Assembly: GCF_003001675.1 (NCBI RefSeq)
Contig: NZ_PVYW01000015.1
Span: forward strand, 176,379-240,378
Source of the DNA: Cohnella sp. SGD-V74
Lineage (GTDB): Bacteria > Bacillota > Bacilli > Paenibacillales > Paenibacillaceae
DNA: 64,000 nt
Direction: 5' to 3'
In this document: positions 25,032 to 33,800 of the stretch, piece after piece
Numbering within the stretch: the stretch's first letter is position 1
How the letters are laid out: each line of letters starts with the position of its first letter
Notes under the pieces: generated by a model
Told to the model about the DNA's origin: nothing
The model's input: only the letters and a program-made list of their open reading frames with translations
Database searches by the model: none
Translations under genes and position numbers: made by a program

Positions 25032-25388
25032 CTCGCATCCCCGCCTTTCGTCTTCCCCATCGCTTACGGACTATTGTATCTGCGCCGCCTGACAAATTTC
25101 TGAATAGGCCTCGCGCAGCTTAGATTTTCAGAATTTTTTCAACTTCCGTCTTCTCCTAATTTCGCTTGCGAACCGCTGATTCCCTGCCGCTTGCGGAAAA
25201 ATAGGGACTAAGGTCGCAATTTGTCGTTCTGCGAACGGAACCGCCAACTACGATAAGCGCGCGGCCCGAGCTTAATCCGCGTGTTCGCAGGGCGGTGGGC
25301 AAGATAATTATAAAAACAGGGGCCGTCCCCAAGTCAGTGACGACTTTCGAGACAACCCCTCCGCCAAGCTTCACGCCCGGCTACCTTA
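25032..25388. other. intergenic interval before the S8 protease
   Basis: No gene is supported. The right half has an imperfect terminator-like stem. The left half has short GC-rich inverted motifs around TTGCGAACCG and CGTTCTGCGAACG, but nothing I can name. An open frame at 25156-25374 lacks a ribosome site. Confidence 0.5.
25312..25360 (-). terminator. possible terminator of the nuo operon
   Basis: AGGGG and CCCCT arms with inner GTC/GAC pairing enclose a long loop, and TGTTTTTATAA follows on the minus strand. The stem is imperfect, but it lies within 80 nt of the nuoN stop. Confidence 0.4.
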
Positions 25389-26918
25389 TTACTGGATCAG
25401 AAAATCCAGCCTTATGGAGAACACGCTGTCGATCCAATCGAGAATCGGCACCGGCAGGAATCCGAGCGCCAGCGTCGCGGCCGCGCAGATCCAGATCGTA
25501 ATCGCCGCAGGCGCCGTCAGCTTCAGTCCCGAATCCGCCGAACCGCTTCTCATGTACATCTGGCGAATGATCGTAAAATACACCGCGTAAGACACGACCG
25601 TCGTGACGAGCAGAATCGCCGCCAGCCAGTACGTCTTCGTCTGAATCGTGCCGAACAGGATGAACAGCTTTCCGAAGAAGCCTCCGGTCACCGGCAGGCC
25701 CGCCAACGAGCACAGCAGCACGGTCATCGCCGCGGCCGTCCAGGGAGCCCTGTGATACAGCCCCGCGAAGCCGGACACCGTCTCGTTGCCGGAGTCTCGG
25801 GTCACGATCATGAGCACCGAGAAAGCTCCGATGTTCATGAATGCGTAAGCGATCAGATAGTACACGAACTCCGAAAACATCGAAGTGTGAAGCCCGTCAA
25901 AGCCGAGCGCGAGCGGAATCAACAGAATGCCTGCGTTGGCAACGCCGGACAGCGCGAGCAGCCGTTTGACGTTCCGCTGGCGCAGCGCGCCCGCCGTACC
26001 GACGATCATCGCCGCGCCGGCAAGGACGCTCAGTCCGAGGAACACGTCCTGCTGCAGGAACGTTTCGCCCGGTGGAACGAGATACGCGGAGTTGACGAAA
26101 ATGCGGTACAGCATCGCGAACGCCGCTCCTTTGGCGACGACCGCCAGGAACGCCGTCACCGGAGTCGGAGCTCCTTGGTACACGTCGGGCGACCAGGCAT
26201 GGAACGGCGCCAGCGCCAGCTTCACCGCGAAACCCGCGATCATCAGGAAGAAGCTGATGTAGAGCAGCGCTTCCGCGTTCTCCATCGCGTAGCCGAAGCC
26301 CTCGCGGATCAACTCGATGTTCGTCGATCCCGTTATGCCGTACAGGAAGGACATGCCGTACAGAATAAACGCCGATGCCGTCCCCCCCGTAACGAAATAC
26401 TTAAACGCCGCTTCGCTGGACAGTCTGTTTTTCTTCCTCACGGCTACCAGAATATAAGAAGTAATGCTGAGAAGCTCCAGTCCGACGAACAGTGTAATCA
26501 AGTCTCCGGACGAGGACATGACCATCGCTCCGAGCGTTGCCGGAAGCACGAGCGAGTACATCTCTCCCTTGATCGGGACATCCTCGTCCTTGACCGCCCC
26601 GAGCGACGAGAAGACGATAAACGCGGCCGACCCGAGGAACACGAGTTTCAAGAGATTGCCAAAGTCGTCGATGCGATAGCTTCCCGCCAGCAGCTGAACG
26701 ACGCCGTCATCGGTTCCCGGCAGCTCGTTCATGAGCAGTACGACGAATACGCCCGAGACCAGCAGGCCGACAAACGTCAGCCACCCGATCGCGATCTGGC
26801 TCACCCTGCGCGGCAGAACCAAATCCAGCAGCGTCAGGAATACGGCAAACCCGGTCAACACCAGTTCGGGGGTCACGTACCACAAATCGCTCCAAGTTAA
26901 AGCGAGCTTAGTTTCCAT
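25389..26918 (-). CDS. nuoN: NADH-quinone oxidoreductase subunit N
   Basis: NuoN is one of the three antiporter-like membrane subunits of complex I that translocate protons. The 509 residues form about 14 membrane helices. They include the conserved LFVGLELLSITSYILVAV (Glu in helix 5), the Lys-bearing FAVKLALAPFHAWSPDVYQGAPTP segment in TM7-8, and SGFAGLYHRAPW. The ATG is one base after the nuoM stop, with a G-rich ribosome site inside nuoM. It closes the nuo operon. Confidence 0.95.
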   Translation of the reverse strand: METKLALTWSDLWYVTPELVLTGFAVFLTLLDLVLPRRVSQIAIGWLTFVGLLVSGVFVVLLMNELPGTDDGVVQLLAGSYRIDDFGNLLKLVFLGSAAFIVFSSLGAVKDEDVPIKGEMYSLVLPATLGAMVMSSSGDLITLFVGLELLSITSYILVAVRKKNRLSSEAAFKYFVTGGTASAFILYGMSFLYGITGSTNIELIREGFGYAMENAEALLYISFFLMIAGFAVKLALAPFHAWSPDVYQGAPTPVTAFLAVVAKGAAFAMLYRIFVNSAYLVPPGETFLQQDVFLGLSVLAGAAMIVGTAGALRQRNVKRLLALSGVANAGILLIPLALGFDGLHTSMFSEFVYYLIAYAFMNIGAFSVLMIVTRDSGNETVSGFAGLYHRAPWTAAAMTVLLCSLAGLPVTGGFFGKLFILFGTIQTKTYWLAAILLVTTVVSYAVYFTIIRQMYMRSGSADSGLKLTAPAAITIWICAAATLALGFLPVPILDWIDSVFSIRLDFLIQ

Positions 26919-26919
26919 G

Positions 26920-28521
26920 TCAACCCCCCACCCTCGTCTGTAATTGTTCCAGCAGTGCGCCGAAGCCGTTCTGCATCAGATCGGTCAGCAAGGAAGGGTA
27001 TACGCCGAGCAGTACGATCAGAGCGGACAGGGCGACCATCGGCAGAGCCTCGACGAATCGGGCGTCCTTCAATTCCGCATGCTTCTCGTCCAGCTCCCCG
27101 TAAGTAATGGCCAGCACGCTTCGCAGCACGTAGATCGCGGCGAACAGAATTCCGAGTACGCCTATCGCCGTCAGCACCTTCATCGATCCGAACAGTCCGA
27201 GGAACGAGAGGAACTCGCCGACGAAGCCGGACAATCCCGGAAGCCCCAAGGATGCCAGACCCGCCAGCAGCAAAATGCCGGAGGTGAACGGCATTACCTT
27301 GGCCAATCCGCCCAGCTCGCTCAGCTCCGTCGTGCCCGTCCGTTCGTACAGGCTTCCGACGATCAGGAAGAGCAGCGCCGAGATCAAGCCGTGCGACACC
27401 GATTGGAAGATCGCGCCTTGCAGGCCGACCTCTCCCAGAGAAGCGATGCCGAGCAGCACGATGCCCATATGACTGATGCTCGAGTAGGCCAGTACCAGCT
27501 TGAACTCTCTCTGCACGCAGGCGAGAATCGCCCCGTACACGATGTTGACGACGCCGAGAACGGCCAGCACCGTCGTCCACGAATTCGCTTGCTCCGGGAA
27601 CAGATACAGCGCGAAGCGAATCAATCCGTACACGCCCATCTTCAGCAAAATGCCGGAGTGAATCATGACGATCGCCGGAGGCGCCTCGGTATGAACCTTC
27701 AGCATCCACGTATGGAACGGGAAGATCGGCACCTTGATTCCGAAGGCGACGAGCAGCAGGATGAACGCCGCCCAGCGCATATTGTCCGACAGGAACCACA
27801 TCGTTTCCATGGCGTTGTTTGCATAGGCGCCTGCGTCCCGCAAATTGCCGAGCAGAACGTCGTAATTGCCGGAGAACGTCCAGTTCGCGTTGTCGGACGA
27901 TCCGAAGCCAAGCGTCGCGATCAGGATCAGGAACGCGAACAGCATCGCCGCCGAGCCCAATCCGTTGTAGACGAGAAACCGGGTCGCCGCCTTCTCCCGG
28001 CCGTAATATCCCCATATACCGATCAGGAAGAACATCGGAATAAGCGTCACTTCGAAGAAAATAAAGAACAAGACCAGATCCCGCGCCAGGAAAACGCCGT
28101 AGATTCCCGTCAGCAGCAGGAGAAACAGAAAATAGTACGTTTTCCACCGTTTGCGGATGTGCACCGAAGCGAGCGCGGCCATCGTCGAGACGATGCTCGT
28201 CAGCAGCAGCATCGGCATCGAGATGCCGTCCACCGCGAGATGGTATTGGAAGCTCAGCTTCAAGGATTGGATTCCCTCTCCGAACGCTTCGATGTTCAGC
28301 GGAATCGCCAACCACTCGGCCTGTTCCGAGAACGCCGCCCCACCCGCCGAAGGGTTGTAGGAAGCGTACAGCCATAAGGTCAGAGCGAGCGGAATGAGCG
28401 TGAATACGATCGCGGTTCCGCGAATCCAATGACTTCTGCCGCCAGGCAGCAGGAGCACGACGAGGGCGCCAAGCAGCGGCGCGAACGCAATCAGAGATAG
28501 AACCGGCAAGTCTTCCAGCAT
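26920..28521 (-). CDS. nuoM: NADH-quinone oxidoreductase subunit M
   Basis: This antiporter-like proton-channel subunit of complex I has 533 residues and about 14 helices. Typical segments are LVLFFIFFEVTLIPMFFLIG with the helix-5 Glu, IKVPIFPFHTWMLKVHTEAP with the broken helix-7 Lys, and SSISHMGIVLLG. AGGAGG precedes the ATG. The ATG shares its first base with the nuoL stop (TAATG), so translation is probably coupled. Confidence 0.95.
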   Translation of the reverse strand: MLEDLPVLSLIAFAPLLGALVVLLLPGGRSHWIRGTAIVFTLIPLALTLWLYASYNPSAGGAAFSEQAEWLAIPLNIEAFGEGIQSLKLSFQYHLAVDGISMPMLLLTSIVSTMAALASVHIRKRWKTYYFLFLLLLTGIYGVFLARDLVLFFIFFEVTLIPMFFLIGIWGYYGREKAATRFLVYNGLGSAAMLFAFLILIATLGFGSSDNANWTFSGNYDVLLGNLRDAGAYANNAMETMWFLSDNMRWAAFILLLVAFGIKVPIFPFHTWMLKVHTEAPPAIVMIHSGILLKMGVYGLIRFALYLFPEQANSWTTVLAVLGVVNIVYGAILACVQREFKLVLAYSSISHMGIVLLGIASLGEVGLQGAIFQSVSHGLISALLFLIVGSLYERTGTTELSELGGLAKVMPFTSGILLLAGLASLGLPGLSGFVGEFLSFLGLFGSMKVLTAIGVLGILFAAIYVLRSVLAITYGELDEKHAELKDARFVEALPMVALSALIVLLGVYPSLLTDLMQNGFGALLEQLQTRVGG

Positions 28522-30389
28522 TACCAGAACCTCCTTCCGGCGATCGCGAGCATCAGAATCACGATGCCGATCACGGCGGTCAGCGCGTAAGCTTGAACTT
28601 GCCCGCTCTGCAGCCTCGTATTCAGCCTGCCGACCGCGCCGACCGCATGGCCGGACAGCCGGACAAGGCCGTCGATCACATATTCGTCGAACAGTTCCAG
28701 CAGCTTGCCGAGCCCCTGAAGCGGCTTGACGAACGCGGCCTGGTAGAGCTCGTCGATATAATATTTTCTCTCCAGCACTTTAACGAGTCCCGGAACACGC
28801 GAGGAGACGGCGTCTCTGCGGATCGTTCCTTTGGCGTACATCAGCCAGCCGATATAGATGCCCAGCAGACCGACGGCCGCCGAGACGATCATGACGAGAC
28901 CGCTGACATGATGCTCCGCTTCCCCTCCGAGCAGCCATCCTCCAAGCCAACCGTTGAACGGCGTCTCCACGAAGCCCGAGACAACCGCCAGCACCGCCAG
29001 CACAATCAACGGGATCGTCATGACGGCCGAAGACTCCTTCGCCGCTTGCCCCTCCCTGGGCTTGCCCGCGAAGACGAGGAAGAACAGCCTTGCCATATAC
29101 AGGGCGGTGAAGAACGCCGCGACCAGACCGACGACGAACAGAATCGGCTGCTCCTCCAAGGCGACGGTCAGAATCGCGTCCTTGGACCAGAAGCCCGACA
29201 GCGGAGGAATGCCCGACAAGGCCAGCGCTCCGATGCCGAACGTCCATGCCGTGATCTTCATCTTGCCGCCGAGGCCGCCCATCTCCCGGATATCCTGCGT
29301 ATGTACGCTATGAATGACGCTGCCCGCTCCGAGGAACAACAGCGCTTTGAAGAACGCGTGCGTAAACAGGTGGAACATCGCTCCCCCGACGGAGCCGACG
29401 CCGAGCGCGAGCATCATGTAGCCGAGCTGGCTGACCGTGGAGAACGCGAGAATCCGTTTGATATCGTTCTGCGCCAGTCCGATCGTCGCGGCGAAAATCG
29501 CCGTGAACGCGCCGATGATCGCCACCGTATTCATCGCGACCTGCGAAGCCTCGAAAATATCGAACGTACGGGCCACGAGGAACACGCCGGCCGCGACCAT
29601 CGTCGCCGCGTGAATCAAAGCGCTGATCGGCGTCGGACCTTCCATCGCGTCCGGCAACCAGACGTGCAGCGGGAATTGACCGGACTTGCCGACCGCTCCA
29701 AGGAAGATCAGCAGAGCGATCAACGTCGTGATTCCCGTGGAGATGACGCCTCCTTGCGTATCGAACACGTTATGAATTGCCGTGAAGTCGAGCGCGTTGC
29801 CCGGCATGTACCAGAACAGCAGCAGGATAGCGATCAGGAGGCCCAGATCCCCGATCCGGGTCACGATGAAAGCTTTCTTGGCCGCTGCCTTCGCCTCCGG
29901 CTTGCGATACCAGAATCCGACGAGCAGGAACGAGCATACGCCCACCAGCTCCCAGAAAATATAGAAGGTTAAGAGATTGTCGGCCAGCACCAAGCCCAGC
30001 ATCGAGCTCGTAAACAGGGCCACGTACGCATAGAAAGTGGAAATTCTCTCGTCTTTCTTCATATAACCTTGCGAGTACAGATTGACTAGGAACGCCACCA
30101 GCGTGACGACGACCAGCATCAGCGTGGACAGGTTCGTCACCTCGAAGCCGGCCATCAGCTTCAGCTTGCCGATCGAGATCCATTCGAACTGCTTGCTGTA
30201 CTCCGGCGCGTTGCCCGACATTCTCTCCGTGGCGAGACATACGGCCAGCACCAGGGAGACGAACGAAGCGACCGTGGCAATCCAGGCTCCCGCCTTGCCC
30301 AGCGACTTGCCCATCCCCGTCAATATAATGAACGCGGCGAACGGAAACAGCGGAATCAGCCAGGCGTATTCGGTAAAGAAGGTGCTCAT
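28521..30389 (-). CDS. nuoL: NADH-quinone oxidoreductase subunit L
   Basis: NuoL is the distal antiporter-like subunit carrying the long lateral helix of complex I. The 622 residues show LLTFYIFWELVGVCSFLLVGFWY, GKSGQFPLHVWLPDAMEGPTP with the key Lys region, and STVSQLGYMMLALGVG. The C-terminal ~100 residues fit the amphipathic lateral helix and final anchor. GAGGAGG lies before the ATG, 4 nt from the nuoK stop. Confidence 0.95.
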   Translation of the reverse strand: MSTFFTEYAWLIPLFPFAAFIILTGMGKSLGKAGAWIATVASFVSLVLAVCLATERMSGNAPEYSKQFEWISIGKLKLMAGFEVTNLSTLMLVVVTLVAFLVNLYSQGYMKKDERISTFYAYVALFTSSMLGLVLADNLLTFYIFWELVGVCSFLLVGFWYRKPEAKAAAKKAFIVTRIGDLGLLIAILLLFWYMPGNALDFTAIHNVFDTQGGVISTGITTLIALLIFLGAVGKSGQFPLHVWLPDAMEGPTPISALIHAATMVAAGVFLVARTFDIFEASQVAMNTVAIIGAFTAIFAATIGLAQNDIKRILAFSTVSQLGYMMLALGVGSVGGAMFHLFTHAFFKALLFLGAGSVIHSVHTQDIREMGGLGGKMKITAWTFGIGALALSGIPPLSGFWSKDAILTVALEEQPILFVVGLVAAFFTALYMARLFFLVFAGKPREGQAAKESSAVMTIPLIVLAVLAVVSGFVETPFNGWLGGWLLGGEAEHHVSGLVMIVSAAVGLLGIYIGWLMYAKGTIRRDAVSSRVPGLVKVLERKYYIDELYQAAFVKPLQGLGKLLELFDEYVIDGLVRLSGHAVGAVGRLNTRLQSGQVQAYALTAVIGIVILMLAIAGRRFW

Positions 30390-30393
30390 GAAG

Positions 30394-30702
30394 TTACCTC
30401 CTCAACTCGTCGAATTCGTCCACGTTCACCGTAACGCGGCTGCGATAGAAGACGATCAATATCGCGATGCCGACCGCGGCTTCCGCCGCCGCGACCGAGA
30501 TGGTGAACAAGGAGAAGATTTGTCCCGTCAGCGACGGGAGCGCTCCGTATTTGGAGAAAGCGATCAGGTTGAGGTTCGCGGCGTTGAGCATCAGCTCGAT
30601 CGAGAGCAGCACGATGATCGCGTTGCGCTTCGTCAGCACGCCGTACAGCCCGATGCAGAACAAAACCGCCGCCAGCGTCAAGTAAGAGGACAGCATGCTC
30701 AT
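30394..30702 (-). CDS. nuoK: NADH-quinone oxidoreductase subunit K
   Basis: This is a small three-helix membrane subunit of complex I (102 residues). It has the family core NAIIVLLSIELMLNAANLNL, with the Glu in helix 2 that lies on the proton path, and AAAEAAVGIAILIVFYR in helix 3. The ATG overlaps the nuoJ stop by 4 nt. Confidence 0.95.
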   Translation of the reverse strand: MSMLSSYLTLAAVLFCIGLYGVLTKRNAIIVLLSIELMLNAANLNLIAFSKYGALPSLTGQIFSLFTISVAAAEAAVGIAILIVFYRSRVTVNVDEFDELRR

Positions 30703-31223
30703 TCCGCGTCCTCCTCTCTCTTCGCCAGAGCGATCGCTCCGATGAAGGCGACCGTCAGCAGAACGGAAGTCAGCTCGAACGGAATCGCGTATTGGGTAAA
30801 CATGAGAATGCCGATTTCCCTCGTATTCTCTTCTGCCAGAGAGACCGTCTGGACCGGGAAAGTCGCGTTGCGGATTCCGAAGAAGAGAATGCCGAACAAG
30901 CAGATGCAGCCGACGGCCGACAGCGTCTCAAGCAGCGGCCTCGCCGGCTCGCGCCCTTCTCCGTCGTGCTTCGTCATCATGATGCCGAAGATCATCAGAA
31001 TCGTGATGGCGCCCACGTACAGAAGCACCTGCACGAAGGCGATAAACTCCGCTTCCAGCACGACGTACAGCCCGGCCAGGGCGATAAACGTGAAAGCGAC
31101 CGAGAGAGTCGTGTGCACAACCTTCGTGAAATTAATCGCCAGCACCGCGCCGACGATCGCGCACACCGACAGCAGGAAGAACGCGACGAATTCTCCCGTG
31201 AATTCAATGTTGAAGTTGAACAC
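30699..31223 (-). CDS. nuoJ: NADH-quinone oxidoreductase subunit J
   Basis: This membrane subunit of complex I (174 residues, five helices) forms part of the quinone-proximal proton path. The VLLYVGAITILMIFGIMM stretch marks helix 3 with its pi-bulge region. The start is GTG, placed 3 nt after the nuoI stop; the nearest GGAGG lies inside the end of nuoI at a longer spacing (~13 nt), so coupling to nuoI translation is likely. It overlaps nuoK by 4 nt. Confidence 0.93.
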   Translation of the reverse strand: MFNFNIEFTGEFVAFFLLSVCAIVGAVLAINFTKVVHTTLSVAFTFIALAGLYVVLEAEFIAFVQVLLYVGAITILMIFGIMMTKHDGEGREPARPLLETLSAVGCICLFGILFFGIRNATFPVQTVSLAEENTREIGILMFTQYAIPFELTSVLLTVAFIGAIALAKREEDAE

Positions 31224-31226
31224 CGT

Positions 31227-31673
31227 TTATTTGGCGCCTCCTTTCGGAGAGCCGATGTTGTTGTTGTCCAGGCGAATGTTCGTGCTGTTGTCGAACAGCC
31301 ACTCCTTATCCTTGAACAGTTCGTCCCGGCTGTAAGCCGCCAGCTCGAAATTGTTCGTCATGACGATCGCCTCGGTCGGACACACCTCCGTGCACAGATC
31401 GCAGAGGATGCAGATTTCGAAATTGACGTCGAACGTATCGATGACTTTGCCCTTTTTCTCCGGATCCGGATTCGGCTTGCCCGACAGCGTGATGCAGTCC
31501 GTCGGACAGATGCGCGCGCATTGATTGCACACGATGCATTTCTCCGGGTCGAAATACTGAATCCCGCGAAACCTTTCCGGCATCTGGATCGGGATGTCGG
31601 GATACGCGTACGTCACCTTCTTGGTTCCCATCGTTTTTAGGGTCACGCCTAATCCTTTGAGCATGCCTTTCAT
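31227..31673 (-). CDS. nuoI: NADH-quinone oxidoreductase subunit I
   Basis: This peripheral-arm subunit holds clusters N6a and N6b and passes electrons to NuoB. The 148 residues contain two 4Fe-4S motifs, CIVCNQCARICPTDC and CILCDLCTEVCPTEA, about 40 residues apart. The ATG follows GGAGG at a normal spacing. The short C-terminal extension after the clusters is rich in Asn and Asp. Length is typical for Firmicutes. Confidence 0.95.
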   Translation of the reverse strand: MKGMLKGLGVTLKTMGTKKVTYAYPDIPIQMPERFRGIQYFDPEKCIVCNQCARICPTDCITLSGKPNPDPEKKGKVIDTFDVNFEICILCDLCTEVCPTEAIVMTNNFELAAYSRDELFKDKEWLFDNSTNIRLDNNNIGSPKGGAK

Positions 31674-31686
31674 GGCGACCGCCTCC

Positions 31687-32694
31687 CTATCCCATCAATT
31701 CAATGCCAATTGCCGTCAAGAATATATTGAGAATCGCCAGCGGCAGCAACACCTTCCACGCCATTCCCATCAGTTGGTCAACGCGGAGCCGCGGGAACGT
31801 CGCCCGCATCCAGAACAAGAAGAAGACGATAAACGCGAACTTCAGGAAAAACCAGACCAGCCCCGGAATAAAATCAAGCTGCGGGAACGGAGCGTTCCAG
31901 CCGCCGAGGAACAAAATCGTCGTCAAGCAGGCGATGGCGTACACGTACACGTATTCCGACAGCATGAAAAATGCGAAACGGAAGCCGCTGTACTCGACGT
32001 GATAGCCGGCGACCAGCTCGGACTCCGCCTCCGGCAAGTCGAACGGCGTGCGATTGAGCTCGGACACCGCCGCAACGATGAAGATGCCGAAGCCGAGAAT
32101 CTGGGGCAGGAAGTTCCACTCCCAGAAGTAGCCGCTTTGCGCCAGTACAATCTCCCTCAGGTTCAGACTGCCGGTCATCATGACGACGCCGACGACCGAC
32201 ATGACGAGCGGCACCTCGTAGCTGATCATCTGCGCCGCGGAACGCATCCCCCCGAGCAGGGAGTACTTATTGTTCGACGCCCAGCCGGCGATGACGATCG
32301 CGATCGTCGTAATTCCGGAGAGCGCGATGTAATAGAGAAAGCCGACGTTCAGGTCCGCGAATTGCAAATTCATCGAATAAGGAATGAAAGCGAGCACGAG
32401 GAACGAAGGAACGAACGCCATTACCGGAGCCAAAATAAACAGCCCTCTGTCGGCTTTCCGAGGAATCGTATCCTCCTTCAGCAGCAGCTTGGCAACGTCC
32501 GCCACCGTCTGCAGCAAGCCGAGCGGCCCCGTGCGGTTCGGACCTTTGCGGTACTGCATCCAGCCGATGACCTTGCGCTCGAAGTAAATCGCATAGGTAA
32601 CGAACAGGATCACGACGGCCAGCACGCCGATTCCCCCGGCAACGAAGATCGCCGCATTGCCCCAGCTCAGGGGCTCATCCCAGAAGCGTTGCAT
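31687..32694 (-). CDS. nuoH: NADH-quinone oxidoreductase subunit H
   Basis: NuoH forms most of the quinone chamber at the base of the membrane arm. The 335 residues make about eight helices, with YAIYFERKVIGWMQYRKGPNR near the N-terminus, LPEAESELVAGYHVEYSG, the acidic loop of the E-channel, and a final FLFWMRATFPRLRVDQLM. The ATG sits on the nuoD stop (TGATG overlap). Confidence 0.95.
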   Translation of the reverse strand: MQRFWDEPLSWGNAAIFVAGGIGVLAVVILFVTYAIYFERKVIGWMQYRKGPNRTGPLGLLQTVADVAKLLLKEDTIPRKADRGLFILAPVMAFVPSFLVLAFIPYSMNLQFADLNVGFLYYIALSGITTIAIVIAGWASNNKYSLLGGMRSAAQMISYEVPLVMSVVGVVMMTGSLNLREIVLAQSGYFWEWNFLPQILGFGIFIVAAVSELNRTPFDLPEAESELVAGYHVEYSGFRFAFFMLSEYVYVYAIACLTTILFLGGWNAPFPQLDFIPGLVWFFLKFAFIVFFLFWMRATFPRLRVDQLMGMAWKVLLPLAILNIFLTAIGIELMG

Positions 32695-33794
32695 CAGCAG
32701 TCAACCTCCCCCAGCACGATATCGATGCCGCCGAGAATCGTAACGAGGTTTGTCATACTCTCCCCTACGAGCAGCTTAGGCAAAATCTGCAGGTTTACGA
32801 AAGAAGGTCTGCGGAACTTGAGCCGGTAAGGCTCGGCTTTTCCCTTGGAGACGATGTGGCAGCCGATCTCTCCGCGCGGCGATTCGATGCGGACGTAGAT
32901 CTCTCCGGCCGGCGGCCGGATCGCGCGCGGCACCTTCCCCATCGTATCTCCGTCGCCCGGGAATTGCTCCAGCGCCTGTTCCAGAATGCGCAGGCTTTGC
33001 TCGAGCTCGGCTATGCGAATTAGATAACGGTCGTAGCAGTCTCCGTTTTTGCCGACCGGCACGTCGAATTGGAAGCGGTCGTACAGGCTGTACGGCTCCG
33101 CCTTGCGCAGATCCCACTGCACGCCCGTGCATCGCAGGTTTGCCCCGGACAAGCCGTAGCTGATCGCCGTCTCCGCGTCGTACTTGCCGATCCCTTTGAC
33201 CCGCGACAAGAAAATTTCGTTGCCGCTGACGAGGTTGTGATATTCGTCCAGCCGGAAATGCATGTCTTTGACGAACGTCTTGACCCGATCGATCCAGCCC
33301 TCGGGCGCGTCCCATTTCACGCCGCCGACGCGCATGTAATTGTACGTCAGCCTCGCCCCGCACAATTCATTGAACAGCCCCAGTACGCGTTCCCGGTCGC
33401 TGAAAGCGTACAGGAACGGACTAAGGGCTCCGATGTCCAGCAAATAAGTTCCCCACCAGACGAGATGGCTGGCGACGCGCTGCAGTTCCATGACGATCAG
33501 ACGCAGAAACTCCGCCCTTTCGGGAATTTCCAGCCCCATCATCTTCTCTACCGCGTGGCAGAGAACATAGTTGTTCGTCATCGCGGAGACGTAGTCCATC
33601 CGGTCCGTATAAGGGATGATCTGCGTAAAATTCAAATTCTCCGCCAGTTTCTCCGTACCGCGATGCAGATACCCCATCACGGGGGTTGCTTCCGTGATGA
33701 CTTCCCCGTCCAGCTTGACGATGATCCGGAACACGCCGTGCGTGCTCGGATGCTGCGGACCTACGTTGAGCAGCAGCTCTTCAGTACGAATCAC
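32694..33794 (-). CDS. nuoD: NADH-quinone oxidoreductase subunit D
   Basis: This is the 49-kDa-like subunit lining the quinone site, derived from [NiFe]-hydrogenase large subunits. The 366 residues open with LLNVGPQHPSTHGVFRIIV (quinone-site His in HPSTHG), have GYLHRGTEKLAE and YDAETAISYGLSGANLR, and end with ILGGIDIVLGEVDC. The start is GTG with GGAGGTG 9 nt upstream. It stands separate from nuoC, not fused as in Escherichia coli. Confidence 0.95.
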   Translation of the reverse strand: MIRTEELLLNVGPQHPSTHGVFRIIVKLDGEVITEATPVMGYLHRGTEKLAENLNFTQIIPYTDRMDYVSAMTNNYVLCHAVEKMMGLEIPERAEFLRLIVMELQRVASHLVWWGTYLLDIGALSPFLYAFSDRERVLGLFNELCGARLTYNYMRVGGVKWDAPEGWIDRVKTFVKDMHFRLDEYHNLVSGNEIFLSRVKGIGKYDAETAISYGLSGANLRCTGVQWDLRKAEPYSLYDRFQFDVPVGKNGDCYDRYLIRIAELEQSLRILEQALEQFPGDGDTMGKVPRAIRPPAGEIYVRIESPRGEIGCHIVSKGKAEPYRLKFRRPSFVNLQILPKLLVGESMTNLVTILGGIDIVLGEVDC

Positions 33795-33800
33795 GTGATC

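Noticed and set aside
25156..25374. 72-codon frame in the gap before the S8 protease
   Set aside because: No ribosome site, odd composition, and it crosses the likely nuo terminator.
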